Assembly (NCBI GenBank): GCA_041741535.1
Contig: JBGSJV010000194.1
Coordinates: 40,630-104,629 of the forward strand
Origin: M30B19 sp041741535
Lineage (GTDB): Bacteria; Planctomycetota; Planctomycetia; Pirellulales; Pirellulaceae
Length of the DNA: 64,000 bases
Direction: 5' to 3'
Under the pieces are notes generated by a model. That model searched no databases. It saw only the letters and a program-made list of their open reading frames with translations, and was not told the DNA's origin. A program made the position numbers and the translations under genes. The number at the start of each line of letters is the position of its first letter. Position 1 is the stretch's first letter. Below are positions 1-9,791 of the stretch, in pieces.

Positions 1-117
1 TAACCAACTTTGAAAATTCTGCCAACGTCCGGCATGGATCCCAAGCGACGTTTGCCAAAACAAGGGGGCGTCAGCGGACAGACCTCGCTTTGGCGAGAGT
101 CGCTACATTACAAAGGC

Positions 118-1545
118 TCAATCCCACCACCAGGCCAATTCGTCGGCTGGAAAATTAATCTCGGCGGCCAACTGCTCGAGTTCCTGCTTTGAATCCGTTT
201 TGATAACCTCGGGACCCAGCGCGTCCTCAGGCGAGATCGAAACACCGCCGCCAACTGGAAAGACCAGCAATCGATTCTTCCAAACGGCATTCGCCACGCA
301 AGGAACTTGTTTGGCGGCGATTCGTTCGGGGCCATATTGTTGGTTTTCGTCCAGCAATTTGCCGCCGTTCCAATCAACCACCTCCCATGCTTCGACTTTC
401 CTTAGCCATGCGGCCATCACCAACAGATCAACCAGCGTTTGCAGTTGAGCAAAAACGGCCTTCTCTTGAGCCAAGGTTCGATAATGTTTGGTGAACGAAG
501 CCGCAAATTGCCTAGCCGCTCGCGGGGCGGCACCTGGGGCTTGAGCCGGTTGTCGTCCCGGCGGAAACACGACCACATCTTCCGTATTCAACTGGATCCC
601 TGGCCCGGCAATCCGAAGCGATCGCGCGTCTGCGGATTGCGTCAGGATCTCGTAATTGGGAGTCAGCCACCACCGCTGCGCCCCGGAAAGAGGACTGTCG
701 ATGGCCGCAGAAAACGTGGTGATTTTTTGCGGAGCCGGTTCCAGCCCCACGGCCATCATTTTCATCCGATAATCGGCCTCGATCATGATCAACGCCATCC
801 GCGATTGCGGCGGAATTCCCCATACGCGGATGTTGGCTAGGCCAAGTCGATTGGCAAGTTCTTGCGGCGCCGTGCGTGCGAGTTCTGCTTGGCGAGCAAC
901 CGTGACTTGGGCGGGAATCTGGCGCACGTAATCGACGTAGGCCCGCAGGCCCGCCTCCGTCGGATCAATGGAACAGGCGATCCACGGACTTTGCGGAGCC
1001 CGGGGCGAGAAACATCGCAGCGCGGTCAACAAATCCTCAAGTTGGACCGTCGGGTGTCCGTCATCCCAAGCGCGATCTTGACCAGCCAAATCAGGGGTCC
1101 AATTGGCGGCCGGACCCGCGATGACAATGTCGCAGGAATCCGGCAGCAAGAACACTCCTTCAATCCGCTTCAAACCGGCCATGCATCGCAAGTCATCGGG
1201 CAGTGTTGCGGGATCGAGCCCGGCCAACCGCGTTTCCAAACGGCGCAGAGAGACCTTTCGCCACTTGGTCGTGTTGGCGATAGGGAGCCCTTGTCGGGGC
1301 CTCGCAGCCTGCATTCCCTGAATCGCCTCCGCACGACCGACCACATCAAACAATTGATGCCGCAGCAAACCTTCTGCATCGATGGAAACCCCAAACACGG
1401 GCTGTTGAACCGTGATTTGTTGCGAGAACGCCGAATCGACAAAACTAGCGAGGATCGCCAATGCAATGGCGGATGAACCAATTTGTCGAACCGTGCAGAA
1501 ACGAACCCGACCCGAATTCCGTCGCGTCAACTGTAGAAGAGCCAT
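118..1545 (-). CDS. Exported DUF1598-like protein
   Basis: A 475-residue protein with an N-terminal hydrophobic segment at about residues 21-42 ending SAFSQQ, which reads as a Sec signal peptide, so it probably acts outside the cytoplasm. The stretch FGVSIDAEGLLRHQLFD followed by a KVSLRRLE region resembles the planctomycete family DUF1598, whose function is unknown. The C-terminal third is rich in Ala and Gln and has no motif I recognise. It stands alone: the next gene leftward is outside the window and the next rightward is almost 300 bases away. Family assignment is from memory of the motif and is moderately sure; no function can be given. Confidence 0.75.
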   Translation of the reverse strand: MALLQLTRRNSGRVRFCTVRQIGSSAIALAILASFVDSAFSQQITVQQPVFGVSIDAEGLLRHQLFDVVGRAEAIQGMQAARPRQGLPIANTTKWRKVSLRRLETRLAGLDPATLPDDLRCMAGLKRIEGVFLLPDSCDIVIAGPAANWTPDLAGQDRAWDDGHPTVQLEDLLTALRCFSPRAPQSPWIACSIDPTEAGLRAYVDYVRQIPAQVTVARQAELARTAPQELANRLGLANIRVWGIPPQSRMALIMIEADYRMKMMAVGLEPAPQKITTFSAAIDSPLSGAQRWWLTPNYEILTQSADARSLRIAGPGIQLNTEDVVVFPPGRQPAQAPGAAPRAARQFAASFTKHYRTLAQEKAVFAQLQTLVDLLVMAAWLRKVEAWEVVDWNGGKLLDENQQYGPERIAAKQVPCVANAVWKNRLLVFPVGGGVSISPEDALGPEVIKTDSKQELEQLAAEINFPADELAWWWD

Positions 1546-1836
1546 ATCGAAACTCCGTGGCGGTGCGGTTCTCTCAGACCCTGGACCGAGATAACCCGTT
1601 CAAAAACGTAAAGGTTCACGTGAATTAGGGGCCATGCAATAAGTCGTCTTGTCGACTCGTTGGAATCAAATGCCTTCATGGGTTGCTCGCACGCTCCCGA
1701 TTCAAATCGGAATAACTTGCGAAACGCACCAAACGTCAATTACGTGTACGGTTACGCGAAAACCACCAACCTTGCTCGAAATTCTAGCCCGCTCCCCAGC
1801 ACAAAACAATCGGAAACAACTTCCGCAAGTTCATGA

Positions 1837-2499
1837 TCAAAGCCGGAACGTTGAGTCGCTATGACCTGTCAAAAAGCAAATTTGAAGGTTCAAGAACTGA
1901 TCAGGATTGTCGCGCCATTTTTTGGCCATTACTTGGAGCGTGTGCCAACGTGTGATGTGGTTGGGCGACTCGAACTTTGGTTCTTCAGACGGTAAGTCCT
2001 CGAGTAGTTGCCGCCGAACCAGCATCGCGCGAACTTTTTGTGTTCTCACCGCCCCGGCTCGCTCACAAGTCAAACACAGGAGGTAATCTTCAACCTTTAC
2101 GGGACGTCCCGCGTCCTGTCGGAGGTGCCCAATCGCAAATCTTTCGCTGATTTCGTTAAGCACCGCATTGAGGTAATACCAACGATCGGATTCTGGGATC
2201 GGAATCATTGGTTCGCTCGAGGTGGTTTGTTTGGCGAGCTCAATAAGTCGCGCAGTTGCTGTGCGATTGAGGAAAATATCGATCGCGTCCATTTCCAGGA
2301 CGGTCCGAATCTTAAGTTGGCCGTCGCGGATGGACGTCAGCGAAACATTAAGTCGATCCAAAAACTCTCGCTTTTCCCACAAATTGCGGGAACGCTTGCC
2401 AGCGAGGTACGATGCGGCGCCGGCCGCCAACACGATCCAGATCAACTCCGGCCAATTGTTGGAGAGGTAACTTAACAGAGACGTGATGATTTCTTGCAT
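1837..2499 (-). CDS. Small membrane-anchored protein of unknown function
   Basis: A 220-residue protein with one clear transmembrane segment at about residues 15-33 (PELIWIVLAAGAASYLAGK) followed by a basic KRSRNLWEKRE stretch, so the rest is probably cytoplasmic. The soluble part is mixed alpha/beta with no catalytic motif that I recognise. It lies upstream of the DUF1598-like gene on the same strand with a gap of about 290 bases, and downstream of the tRNA-Asp gene. Start taken at the ATG just before the hydrophobic segment. The coding call rests on length, the sensible N-terminus and codon texture; the function is unknown. Confidence 0.65.
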   Translation of the reverse strand: MQEIITSLLSYLSNNWPELIWIVLAAGAASYLAGKRSRNLWEKREFLDRLNVSLTSIRDGQLKIRTVLEMDAIDIFLNRTATARLIELAKQTTSSEPMIPIPESDRWYYLNAVLNEISERFAIGHLRQDAGRPVKVEDYLLCLTCERAGAVRTQKVRAMLVRRQLLEDLPSEEPKFESPNHITRWHTLQVMAKKWRDNPDQFLNLQICFLTGHSDSTFRL

Positions 2500-2603
2500 G
2501 ATCAGGATTCCGCAAAAAGTTCGGACCGCACGTCAATTAGCCAAGGCCCACCAAAGAGTTGACGATGCAGTCAATAGCGCAAGAATGGCAAATACTCAAG
2601 AAG

Positions 2604-2677
2604 CGACGCGAACGGGGCTCGAACCCGCAACCTCTGGATCGACAGTCCAGTGCTCTAACCAATTGAGCTACCGCGCC
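2604..2677 (-). tRNA. tRNA-Asp (anticodon GTC)
   Basis: A full cloverleaf folds on the minus strand: a 7-bp acceptor stem (GGCGCGG with TCGCGTC), D-arm stem GCTC/GAGC, anticodon stem CTGGA/TCCAG around loop CTGTCGA giving anticodon GTC, a 5-base variable loop, and T-arm GCGGG/CCCGT with loop TTCGAGC. The discriminator base is G, as expected for tRNA-Asp. The CCA end is not encoded (CTTC follows). Total length is 74 nt. Confidence 0.96.
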
Positions 2678-3074
2678 ATGTTTTTCATGCCCAGGGTCCC
2701 GGCGAAAATCGTATTCGCGCCTTTGGCCCACCTGGACAGCTTTCGAAAACTTATCGTTCCGAACGGTCCGCCGATTTAACTAAAACCTCAAAAAATTATC
2801 AAGGGGGTCAGCGGTAATTTTTGCCAAACAGGCTCGCTTTGGTGGGAAATGAGGTGCGAGAGCAGGGTCCAGGTTGCCGGGGGCAGTGTTTGGGGTCTGG
2901 GTTTAGTTTGCTCGTGGACTGGGAACGCCTCGCTGGCCGTTGTTGGCCGAATTCCCGCCCAACCCGCTCTGCTAACCAGTTAGCTCCCTAGGGGCCTAGC
3001 GAACCCTCGAATTCACGGTATTGGCCAATAGGGGGCCTAAAAGACGGCACACCGGCGAGCGACACCAGCCAGGG
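2678..3074. other. Non-coding gap with one dispersed repeat copy
   Basis: About 400 bases between the tRNA gene and the next coding region. No credible gene is seen. Around 2933-2972 there is a diverged copy of a repeat also found at 58267-58331 and 59707-59771, sharing the core CCCGCCCAACCC followed by a CTCTG-like tail. Confidence 0.5.
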
Positions 3075-4358
3075 CTAGTGAAGCTGCGGTCCAGGTTCAT
3101 GTCCAAGACTGCGAACGGCTGCTTGATCGCGAGCTTCCGCGGCCGGATCCTTCAGGGCGGTCGCCAACAATGCTCGATGATAATGGAAAACCGCCAAGGC
3201 CTCGTCGTTTGCCAGTTCTTGGTCTCGAATGTCGCGTTCATCGACCACCGCCGGAGAATTCGCCAATCCAGTGTCCAAGGTAATCGCTCGGGCCAAATAA
3301 GCCGCCTGAATCGCCGCATCCAAATCCGCTTGGGCTTGTTTCCAACGCCTCGTCTTGGTCGCCAACGCCCCACGGGTATCCAGCATACTCGCGATATAAA
3401 TCAACTGTTGGGCCACCACTTGAGGTGATAAATCAAGAGGCGGTTGCTCCATTCCGATCGACGCCACAATCGCTTTGTTGTTGAATGTTTTGCGACTTTG
3501 ATCGTCCCCTAGGTCGTCGCTCAACACGGCGGCTTGGCTATACAAAAGTTGCAACATCGATTGGATTTCCAAAACGTTACTGCGACTTTGTCGGATTGTG
3601 ATCGGTTCTTCCGTTTCCGGCCAAGTTTCTTGACTCATCCAACTTCCCAACCGATCGGATAGCTGTTGATTTTCTTCTTCGAGTCGTTGCTCAAGACGGC
3701 GTACCGCAGCCTTCAGATAACGCAAGCCTTCATCACTGCGACCCACGACACGCAGCGCTTGCGAGCGATAAATTGCGAACTGGTCCTCCAGTCCCGTCTG
3801 ACGCAAGGTTGCATTGATTTCGCGAAAATGGACATCCAGATCCTGGCCCGATAGATACGCAGCATAGGCCAACGCATTGGTCCAAACCAATCGGTCATAT
3901 GCTGATAGTTCGCGGGGCTTCGTCGGGACCTTTTCGGCATCTTGGTCTTGTTCGGTGGGCTTCGGTTGTAGGCTCTTCTCGAGGTCGCCCAAGGCCCGTT
4001 GCAATTGTTCGAACGCCAAATCATGCAAATGCAGGCGATGCAATTGACTGGCCAGTCGCCGCCGCTGGCTGGGCTTCAGTTCGTCATTGGCCATGATGGA
4101 CCGAGCCGTGGCGATCGCTTCTGCGGCCACTCCGTTGTCGACCATCGTTCCCAAGTGGGCCAGCTGCAGGTCCAGATTCGCCGGATCTTCAGCGGCTAGT
4201 TGCTGCATTTGCCGTAGGGCCGCGCTGCCATTCCCGTTCAACTGTTGTTCGGCCGCCCACGCCAGTTGCCATTGTTTGATTTCATGTGGAAAGCGTTGAA
4301 CCGCCAACACGATGAACACAATGACGATACCCAACCACCAGAATCGCAGCCAACTCAT
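3075..4358 (-). CDS. Membrane-anchored repeat-rich protein downstream of glnD
   Basis: A 427-residue protein with a single N-terminal transmembrane segment (LRFWWLGIVIVFIVLAV, about residues 4-20), followed by a long helical region with repeated Leu/Ala/Gln patterns such as AEDPANLDLQLAHLG that resemble tetratricopeptide-type helical hairpins. No catalytic motif is visible. Its ATG overlaps the stop of glnD by one base (TAATG), so it is translationally coupled to glnD and in the same operon as glnB. A scaffold or interaction role at the membrane is only an inference from the helical repeats. Confidence 0.75.
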   Translation of the reverse strand: MSWLRFWWLGIVIVFIVLAVQRFPHEIKQWQLAWAAEQQLNGNGSAALRQMQQLAAEDPANLDLQLAHLGTMVDNGVAAEAIATARSIMANDELKPSQRRRLASQLHRLHLHDLAFEQLQRALGDLEKSLQPKPTEQDQDAEKVPTKPRELSAYDRLVWTNALAYAAYLSGQDLDVHFREINATLRQTGLEDQFAIYRSQALRVVGRSDEGLRYLKAAVRRLEQRLEEENQQLSDRLGSWMSQETWPETEEPITIRQSRSNVLEIQSMLQLLYSQAAVLSDDLGDDQSRKTFNNKAIVASIGMEQPPLDLSPQVVAQQLIYIASMLDTRGALATKTRRWKQAQADLDAAIQAAYLARAITLDTGLANSPAVVDERDIRDQELANDEALAVFHYHRALLATALKDPAAEARDQAAVRSLGHEPGPQLH

Positions 4359-7003
4359 TAGCTTCCCGTCCCTCCCGCAGGCGATTCCAATTCGCGAATC
4401 GTTTCTAGCAAAGTGCGTTTGATATCATCCAAACGCATCTGATCTGTGATCTTGATCCCAGCGGCATCTGTGACATAAAACACGACCACAACTTGGTCCA
4501 AATGTGCAGCGATCTTGGCGAACCGAATGTCCAATCCCAGTTGATAAAGTGTTTTGGCCACGGCGTAGATCAACAGCGGGTGGTCGTCAGAAAAAACATC
4601 GACGACATTGGCATGCTCGGCCGTTTCGTTGTCCAAAATCACTTTTGCGTGTTGCCAAGAAAACTCTGGCTCGCGTTCTTTCACGCCCCAGATTTTTCGT
4701 GGTCGTACCAGTTCATCAACCGGTTGAACCACGACTCGCTGAGCCGCTTCTCGGATTTGGGCAAAACGTTCTTCCGTTGGTGGACCCGTAAAGTCGCGGT
4801 CGTTCAGCACAAAGGAGTACCATGCCAGCTGGTTTGGTAACAGCTCGATGCGGGCTGACAAGATCGACAAACCCAAGCGAACAAAGACACCCAGCAGCCG
4901 ATAAAACGCCCCCGAAACTCGTTGTTGATGCTTGCCCAACGTGACTTCAATCAAACCTGGTTCGTTAAGGGGACGAGTATGAACCGCCACTTGGCCCGGT
5001 TGAAGTCGAGCGACCTCCAAGAGGTTGTTAGCCAGGTTCTCTGGATCTTGACCGCGGAAGTTCTCTTTGGCGATTCGCCCCACGCTGGTGGCCATCCACG
5101 ACTGCCATTCATCCGGAGCCAGATTGATGAGGGTCGAGCGAATCTGATCGGCTCGTTCACGTGGTTGTTCGGGATTTTGTTGATCGCTAAACCAGGAGTC
5201 GACCCGATAATACAACTCGGTCATTAGGCTCCGACGCCATTCGTTGAATCCACCCGGCGCGACCGCCGCCATGTCCGCACAGGTCAGCGTGAACAACATC
5301 CGCAGCGTTTGCGGTGACCCCACTTCTTGGGCCAATTGCTGAATTACTTGTCGATCCGTGATGTCGCGCCGAAACGCCAGCGTGGACATCAAAAGGTGTT
5401 GGCGTACCAGAAACGTGATCGTCTCGGTTTCTTCACTATTAAGCCCCAGTCGATCGGCCGTTTGCTCCGCTAATTCGGCGCCCACTTCGCTGTGATCTCC
5501 CGTGTAGCCTTTGCCCACATCATGCAGCAACATCGCCAAATGCAACAAGTCTTTGCGTTGAACTTCCCGATACGCCTGCCCCACGGGCGTCTGATCGTCT
5601 TGATAGCCGGCAATAATTTCCACGGCAATCAACGTATGTTCATCGACCGTGTATTTGTGGTATTGATTGAATTGCAGCAACCATCGCGCGTGGCGAAACG
5701 CAGGGATGATCTTCTCGAGCACGTTCATTTCGTGCAACCGACGGAGCAGGTTCGGTAAGCGATTAGGGTTGGCCAAGATTCGCATAAAGTTCTTCTTGGC
5801 TTCGGCAGACATGATGATTTGAGTTTGTTTGAGCATCGCGTTGCGAATACTTCGCCACGTGTTTTGCTCGATATATCGTTTCGATCGATTGGAGATCTCC
5901 ATCAAACGGAGTACCAATTCGATATCGTTTTTGACCAAGTCCATCGACTCTTTGACCACAGCGACGCACCGTGGGGTCACCAAAAAATGCCCCTCTTCGC
6001 GACGACCGACCCAGGTGTCAAAAAACGATCGATGCTCGAAATTTCCGCGAACATCGTTGAAGAACTGAAAACTGCTATACCGGGCAGCCGTCGAATGGCG
6101 AAAATATTGACGCATGAACTCCTGGACCGGGAGGATCTCCAACCCAGCCGGGAAATGCCACGCCTCGGCAATCCGCATTTGTTCCGCTCGATCCAACAAA
6201 TCAACGGCTCGGCCTGCGTGGAAATGCAATTCGTTTCGTAGCCGTAACAGGAATTCGCGGGCTTCAATCAAATTAGTAAAGTCCAATCGCGACAGCGCTT
6301 TGATCTCACGCAGTTTGTTGAGGCTCGTCTCGCCGTAGCGAATGAAGCCCATCCATCGTACGGTGTGGATTTCTCGCAACCCACCCCGGGAGCGTTTCAC
6401 ATTCGGACTAAGCAAATAGACGGATTCGCCGAATTGGGATTGTTCCTGTTTGCGGGCCTTTTCGACAAAGTCCAACGACCAATGAGTGCGTTTTCGGACC
6501 GAGCGTAAGAAGCGCTCGCGAAATTTCTCCACCAGGGATTCGCTGCCCGCCAGTAAACGCATCTCCGTCAACGAGGTGAGAATCGTGGCGTCCGTAAATG
6601 CCAGCGTGTTCGCATCGCGGACCGTGCGGGAAGAAAGCGCCAGTTTCAAGCCGATGTCGTAACAGTCTTGAACCAATCGCCCCGCAACTTTTTCGATTTT
6701 CGACTCGATCCCTGGGATATACAACAACATCAAGTCGACGTCTGAATGGGGCGCCACATCCTGACGCCCCAACCCGCCGAGGGCCAATAGGCTACAACTA
6801 CGAGCCAATTGGTCTTGTTCTTGCGGGTCTGGAAGTACATCGGCCAATGCCGCGCGATAATTCGAGCAGATGATGTCGTCCCATAACTGAGCCATGGCCA
6901 AAGAAATGGCTCGACCACCCGCCCCCAGTTCATGCTGGCGCTTCAGTTGCTCGTAGCCCTGAACCAGCTTCTGTTTGGCTTCAGCGAGATACGGCCGCAT
7001 CAT
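4358..7003 (-). CDS. glnD: [Protein-PII] uridylyltransferase/uridylyl-removing enzyme
   Basis: This 881-residue protein matches GlnD in length and domain order. The nucleotidyltransferase motif GGLGR is at residues 76-80, followed by metal-binding aspartates in HSDVD (88 and 90). The YTVDEHTL segment is at about 451-458, and the HD hydrolase motif LLHDVGKG has H494/D495. Two ACT-like domains occupy the last 200 residues. GlnD attaches UMP to PII when glutamine is low and removes it when glutamine is high. Its substrate gene glnB lies immediately upstream on the same strand, about 135 bases away, which supports the assignment. Both activities should be intact because both motif sets are present. 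Confidence 0.95.
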   Translation of the reverse strand: MMRPYLAEAKQKLVQGYEQLKRQHELGAGGRAISLAMAQLWDDIICSNYRAALADVLPDPQEQDQLARSCSLLALGGLGRQDVAPHSDVDLMLLYIPGIESKIEKVAGRLVQDCYDIGLKLALSSRTVRDANTLAFTDATILTSLTEMRLLAGSESLVEKFRERFLRSVRKRTHWSLDFVEKARKQEQSQFGESVYLLSPNVKRSRGGLREIHTVRWMGFIRYGETSLNKLREIKALSRLDFTNLIEAREFLLRLRNELHFHAGRAVDLLDRAEQMRIAEAWHFPAGLEILPVQEFMRQYFRHSTAARYSSFQFFNDVRGNFEHRSFFDTWVGRREEGHFLVTPRCVAVVKESMDLVKNDIELVLRLMEISNRSKRYIEQNTWRSIRNAMLKQTQIIMSAEAKKNFMRILANPNRLPNLLRRLHEMNVLEKIIPAFRHARWLLQFNQYHKYTVDEHTLIAVEIIAGYQDDQTPVGQAYREVQRKDLLHLAMLLHDVGKGYTGDHSEVGAELAEQTADRLGLNSEETETITFLVRQHLLMSTLAFRRDITDRQVIQQLAQEVGSPQTLRMLFTLTCADMAAVAPGGFNEWRRSLMTELYYRVDSWFSDQQNPEQPRERADQIRSTLINLAPDEWQSWMATSVGRIAKENFRGQDPENLANNLLEVARLQPGQVAVHTRPLNEPGLIEVTLGKHQQRVSGAFYRLLGVFVRLGLSILSARIELLPNQLAWYSFVLNDRDFTGPPTEERFAQIREAAQRVVVQPVDELVRPRKIWGVKEREPEFSWQHAKVILDNETAEHANVVDVFSDDHPLLIYAVAKTLYQLGLDIRFAKIAAHLDQVVVVFYVTDAAGIKITDQMRLDDIKRTLLETIRELESPAGGTGS

Positions 7004-7138
7004 GGTCAGCTTTTCGACTTCGAGCCGATCCCAAAATGGGTCTGACCCTGTGGAGGCGTTTCATTTACAACCGCGAATTGGAACGGCGAGGAGCAAACGC
7101 CATTTCGGATTGGCTTTGAGTGTCAAGCGAACGGGAGA

Positions 7139-7477
7139 TTAAATGGCTTCGGGCCCACACTCGCCGGTACGAATGCGGATGACGTCTGAGAGTTCGGAAA
7201 TAAAGATCTTGCCGTCACCAATCTGACCAGTTTGAGCCGTCATGATGATACGTTCGACGACTTTTTGCAATTCATCGTCCATGCACACCACTTCTACTTT
7301 GACTTTCGGAACAAAATCAACAGCGTATTCCGTCCCACGGTACATTTCCGTATGGCCTTTTTGACGGCCATAACCACGCACATCCGTGATCGTCATGCCT
7401 TTCACGCCCAGTTCCGAGAGGGCGTTCTTTAGGTTCTCCAACTTAAAGTGCCGAATAATCGCTTCAATTTTCTTCAT
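7139..7477 (-). CDS. glnB: Nitrogen regulatory protein PII
   Basis: A 112-residue protein closely matching GlnB/GlnK over its whole length. The start MKKIEAIIRHFKLE is the standard family N-terminus. A longer upstream frame reaching 7579 adds 34 residues with no family match, so the ATG at 7477 is chosen. Tyr51 lies in the T-loop context YRGTEYAVDF and is the site uridylylated by GlnD. The signatures TAQTGQIGDGKIF and VIRIRTGE are present. It senses ATP/ADP and 2-oxoglutarate and relays nitrogen status. The gene lies directly upstream of glnD. No amtB is seen nearby, so GlnB rather than GlnK is the safer name. Confidence 0.96.
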   Translation of the reverse strand: MKKIEAIIRHFKLENLKNALSELGVKGMTITDVRGYGRQKGHTEMYRGTEYAVDFVPKVKVEVVCMDDELQKVVERIIMTAQTGQIGDGKIFISELSDVIRIRTGECGPEAI

Positions 7478-7657
7478 CGAACGAACGACTCCGCTGCGTT
7501 GCCTGGTAACTACGAGCCATGTAACTTGGGACCACGTACCTGAGGACCGTGTTCCTGGGAGCCCCGACGGGCTCCACATCCACCGCGAATTCCCAATGTT
7601 TCTCGGTGCGGCCTCGACGTCTTAGATTAACGATTATTTTGTGTCAAGTAAACGGGC

Positions 7658-8236
7658 TCAGCCCGGCCACGGTTCATCGGCGCAACCCTGAACATGGTTC
7701 AATCCACGCGCCAGGACAAACAGCCAGTCGCTGAGGCGATTAAGGTAAATCTGAGCGATTCGTAAATTTTCCAAAGCCGACGAGGCATTTCCTGGGAATT
7801 GCTCGCCAATCAGCCCAACCAAGCTCCGTTCCGCTCGGCGGCAGACCGCTCGCGACAAGTGAGCCAACGCCGACTGCGGTGTCCCAGCCGGCAAAATAAA
7901 GCTCGTCAAAGGCGATAGCCAACTGGTTTGTTGATCGATCGATTCCTCGAGCTCCCTCGTGGCCGGTTCCAAGTCCAATCTCGTTACTTCACGGCGGACA
8001 TCCGCGACGGCCGCCCCTAATTCGAATAGTCTCTTCTGAATCGGTAACAACAGGTCCAGTTCGGGCTGTAGTTGATTTCCAAAAAGCTGAGCCGTCTGCG
8101 TTCTGAGGTATCCGATGCTGGCGTTCAATTCGTCCACGTTCCCCAAACACTCGATCCGCGAATCGGCTTTCGAGACTCGGGCCGCTCCCAACAGTCCGGT
8201 TTCGCCGGTGTCTCCAGTTTTGGTATAAATCTTCAC
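7658..8236 (-). CDS. Cob(I)yrinic acid a,c-diamide adenosyltransferase, PduO type
   Basis: A protein of about 192 residues beginning at a GTG codon with KIYTKTGDTGETGLL, the ATP-binding signature of PduO-type ATP:cob(I)alamin adenosyltransferases. The C-terminal signature YLNRLSDWLFVLAR is also present. It transfers the adenosyl group of ATP to cob(I)alamin to make coenzyme B12. A longer upstream frame to 8590 is open but only overlaps the divergent Nudix gene antisense and adds no family sequence, so the GTG at 8236 is preferred. It is divergent from the Nudix gene, with about 130 bases between the two starts. Confidence 0.92.
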   Translation of the reverse strand: MKIYTKTGDTGETGLLGAARVSKADSRIECLGNVDELNASIGYLRTQTAQLFGNQLQPELDLLLPIQKRLFELGAAVADVRREVTRLDLEPATRELEESIDQQTSWLSPLTSFILPAGTPQSALAHLSRAVCRRAERSLVGLIGEQFPGNASSALENLRIAQIYLNRLSDWLFVLARGLNHVQGCADEPWPG

Positions 8237-8369
8237 GGCGCTGTTCCAGGAAAGGAATGGGGCACGGTCGCGGACCGTAGGGCAGGGCAAGGGGGCGGCT
8301 TGAAAGGTTGTCCACTTGGTTACTCGCGCCACCACAGTCAAGTTGTACTCGCAACCGAGAGTCGTTGGA

Positions 8370-8840
8370 ATGGATAACATGGACGCCACGGACGTCACGA
8401 TCGATTTGCACTCGTGCGGGTTTTTGATTTTTCGCCACGACGACACCGGCTGGCAATTCTTGTTGATGCGGCACGCGGATCGGTGGGACTTGCCGAAGGG
8501 GCTCGTTGAATCCAACGAAACCCCAATCGCGACGGCATTCCGCGAATTGAACGAAGAAACCGGAATTCCCGAATCGGAAGTCCGGCTCATTAACGACTTT
8601 CGTTTTTCGAATCGTTACCAGGTCACGGGCTTCGATGGCAAACCTGCAAAGAAGCAATTGACGATCTATTTAGGCGTCATCCGAGGGAATCCCACAATCG
8701 TTCTAACAGAACATGTCGGGTATCAATGGTTCGAATGGCGTCCGCCTCACCAATTGGAGTCAAAAAATGTCGACCAAGTATTGGCGGCCGTGGAAAGGTT
8801 CGGAGGGCCCGATGGTTCCAGTTCTCATGTGTCGTCGTGA
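8370..8840 (+). CDS. Nudix hydrolase, diadenosine tetraphosphatase-like
   Basis: A 156-residue protein with a complete Nudix box, G-x5-E-x7-RELNEETG-I, beginning at GLVESNE. The sequence before it, DLPKGLVE, and the short length resemble bis(5'-nucleosyl)-tetraphosphatases, which cleave Ap4A to ATP and AMP. Substrate choice cannot be settled from the motif alone. The start at 8370 (MDNMDATD) is chosen because upstream residues in the open frame from 8316 do not look like a family N-terminus. An alternative ATG lies at 8379. The next gene, a cation channel, starts 33 bases downstream and may be co-transcribed. Confidence 0.88.
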   Translation: MDNMDATDVTIDLHSCGFLIFRHDDTGWQFLLMRHADRWDLPKGLVESNETPIATAFRELNEETGIPESEVRLINDFRFSNRYQVTGFDGKPAKKQLTIYLGVIRGNPTIVLTEHVGYQWFEWRPPHQLESKNVDQVLAAVERFGGPDGSSSHVSS

Positions 8841-8873
8841 ATTGAGTTCGTTTGCAATCGTGAAAGAAGTAAC

Positions 8874-9731
8874 ATGTGGCGACTAGCATTGCGAAATATT
8901 TTTTGTTCCGAGCCGGTTGTGATTGCCGCGATCTTGCTGAATTCGATCATCATCACGTGGACGTACTTTCCCGATTATCACGGGGATCCCACGTTAATGA
9001 CCTTCGACAAAGTCTTCACGGTCTTTTTTATGTTAGAGGCCGCCATTAAAATCGGGGTTTTGGGTGGGAAGTTGTATTTCGCAACGCCGATGCATCGGTT
9101 CGATTTCTTCCTGGTGATCGCCAGCATTCCGTCGCTGTTGATTGGGTTGATCGAATTGCCGGATACGTCGTTCTTGTTGCTCCTACGAATGCTGCGTTTG
9201 CTTCGGCTATTGAGGTTCTTGCAGTTCATACCAAATATCGAGCATTTGTTGAGTGGCTTGGTCCGAGCGCTCAAGGCATCGTTGTTGGTTCTGATCTTCT
9301 TGGCGTTTTTTAATTTCCTCTTGGCTATTCTGACGTGTCACTTTTACGGTCGATTGGCTCCCGACTTGTTTGGTGATCCATTATTGGCCGTGTTCACGAT
9401 CTTTCAACTCTTTACCGTGGAAGGGTGGAATGAAATACCTCGCCAAATCAATGAGGCCATCGAGGCGTCGGATGTCCGTTGGTACTTGTTCGACGGATAT
9501 GTATTAACGGCGTTCACTCGGTTTTATTTTGGAACGGTCGTGCTGTTTGGTGGAATATTTGGCCTATCGCTGGCCAATGCCGTCTTCGTTGACGAAATGA
9601 CCATGGACAACAACGACACGATTGATCACAAGATCGATGACATGCACCAACAATTGGTTGCGATGCAGGATCAACTAAAGCAAGCTCTCCAATTACTGGA
9701 GCATCATCGGCGCGAAATTGGTTCCACTTGA
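8874..9731 (+). CDS. Single-domain voltage-gated cation channel (BacNav-like)
   Basis: A 285-residue membrane protein with the layout of bacterial voltage-gated sodium channels. S1 is at about 13-31, S2 at 43-63 and S3 at 76-93. S4 at 99-118 carries arginines every third residue (R105, R108, R111, R114). S5 is at 132-153, the pore helix and filter at 170-187, and S6 at 209-238. A C-terminal coiled coil of about 248-280 is suitable for tetramer assembly. The selectivity filter reads TVEGWNE, unlike the LESWAS of NaChBac and nearer to the EGW filters of eukaryotic calcium-channel repeats. Ion preference is therefore open. It follows the Nudix gene closely. Confidence 0.88.
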   Translation: MWRLALRNIFCSEPVVIAAILLNSIIITWTYFPDYHGDPTLMTFDKVFTVFFMLEAAIKIGVLGGKLYFATPMHRFDFFLVIASIPSLLIGLIELPDTSFLLLLRMLRLLRLLRFLQFIPNIEHLLSGLVRALKASLLVLIFLAFFNFLLAILTCHFYGRLAPDLFGDPLLAVFTIFQLFTVEGWNEIPRQINEAIEASDVRWYLFDGYVLTAFTRFYFGTVVLFGGIFGLSLANAVFVDEMTMDNNDTIDHKIDDMHQQLVAMQDQLKQALQLLEHHRREIGST

Positions 9732-9791
9732 TCTCAAGTTTGTCCCTGGACGAAAGCCAAGTTGAGTCATGCATCCTTGTGCGAGCGATGC

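Noticed and set aside
58..98. Weak similarity between 58-98 and 2797-2842 (shared CAAGGGGG and CTCGCTTTGG)
   Set aside because: Too short and broken to call a repeat family without a genome search.
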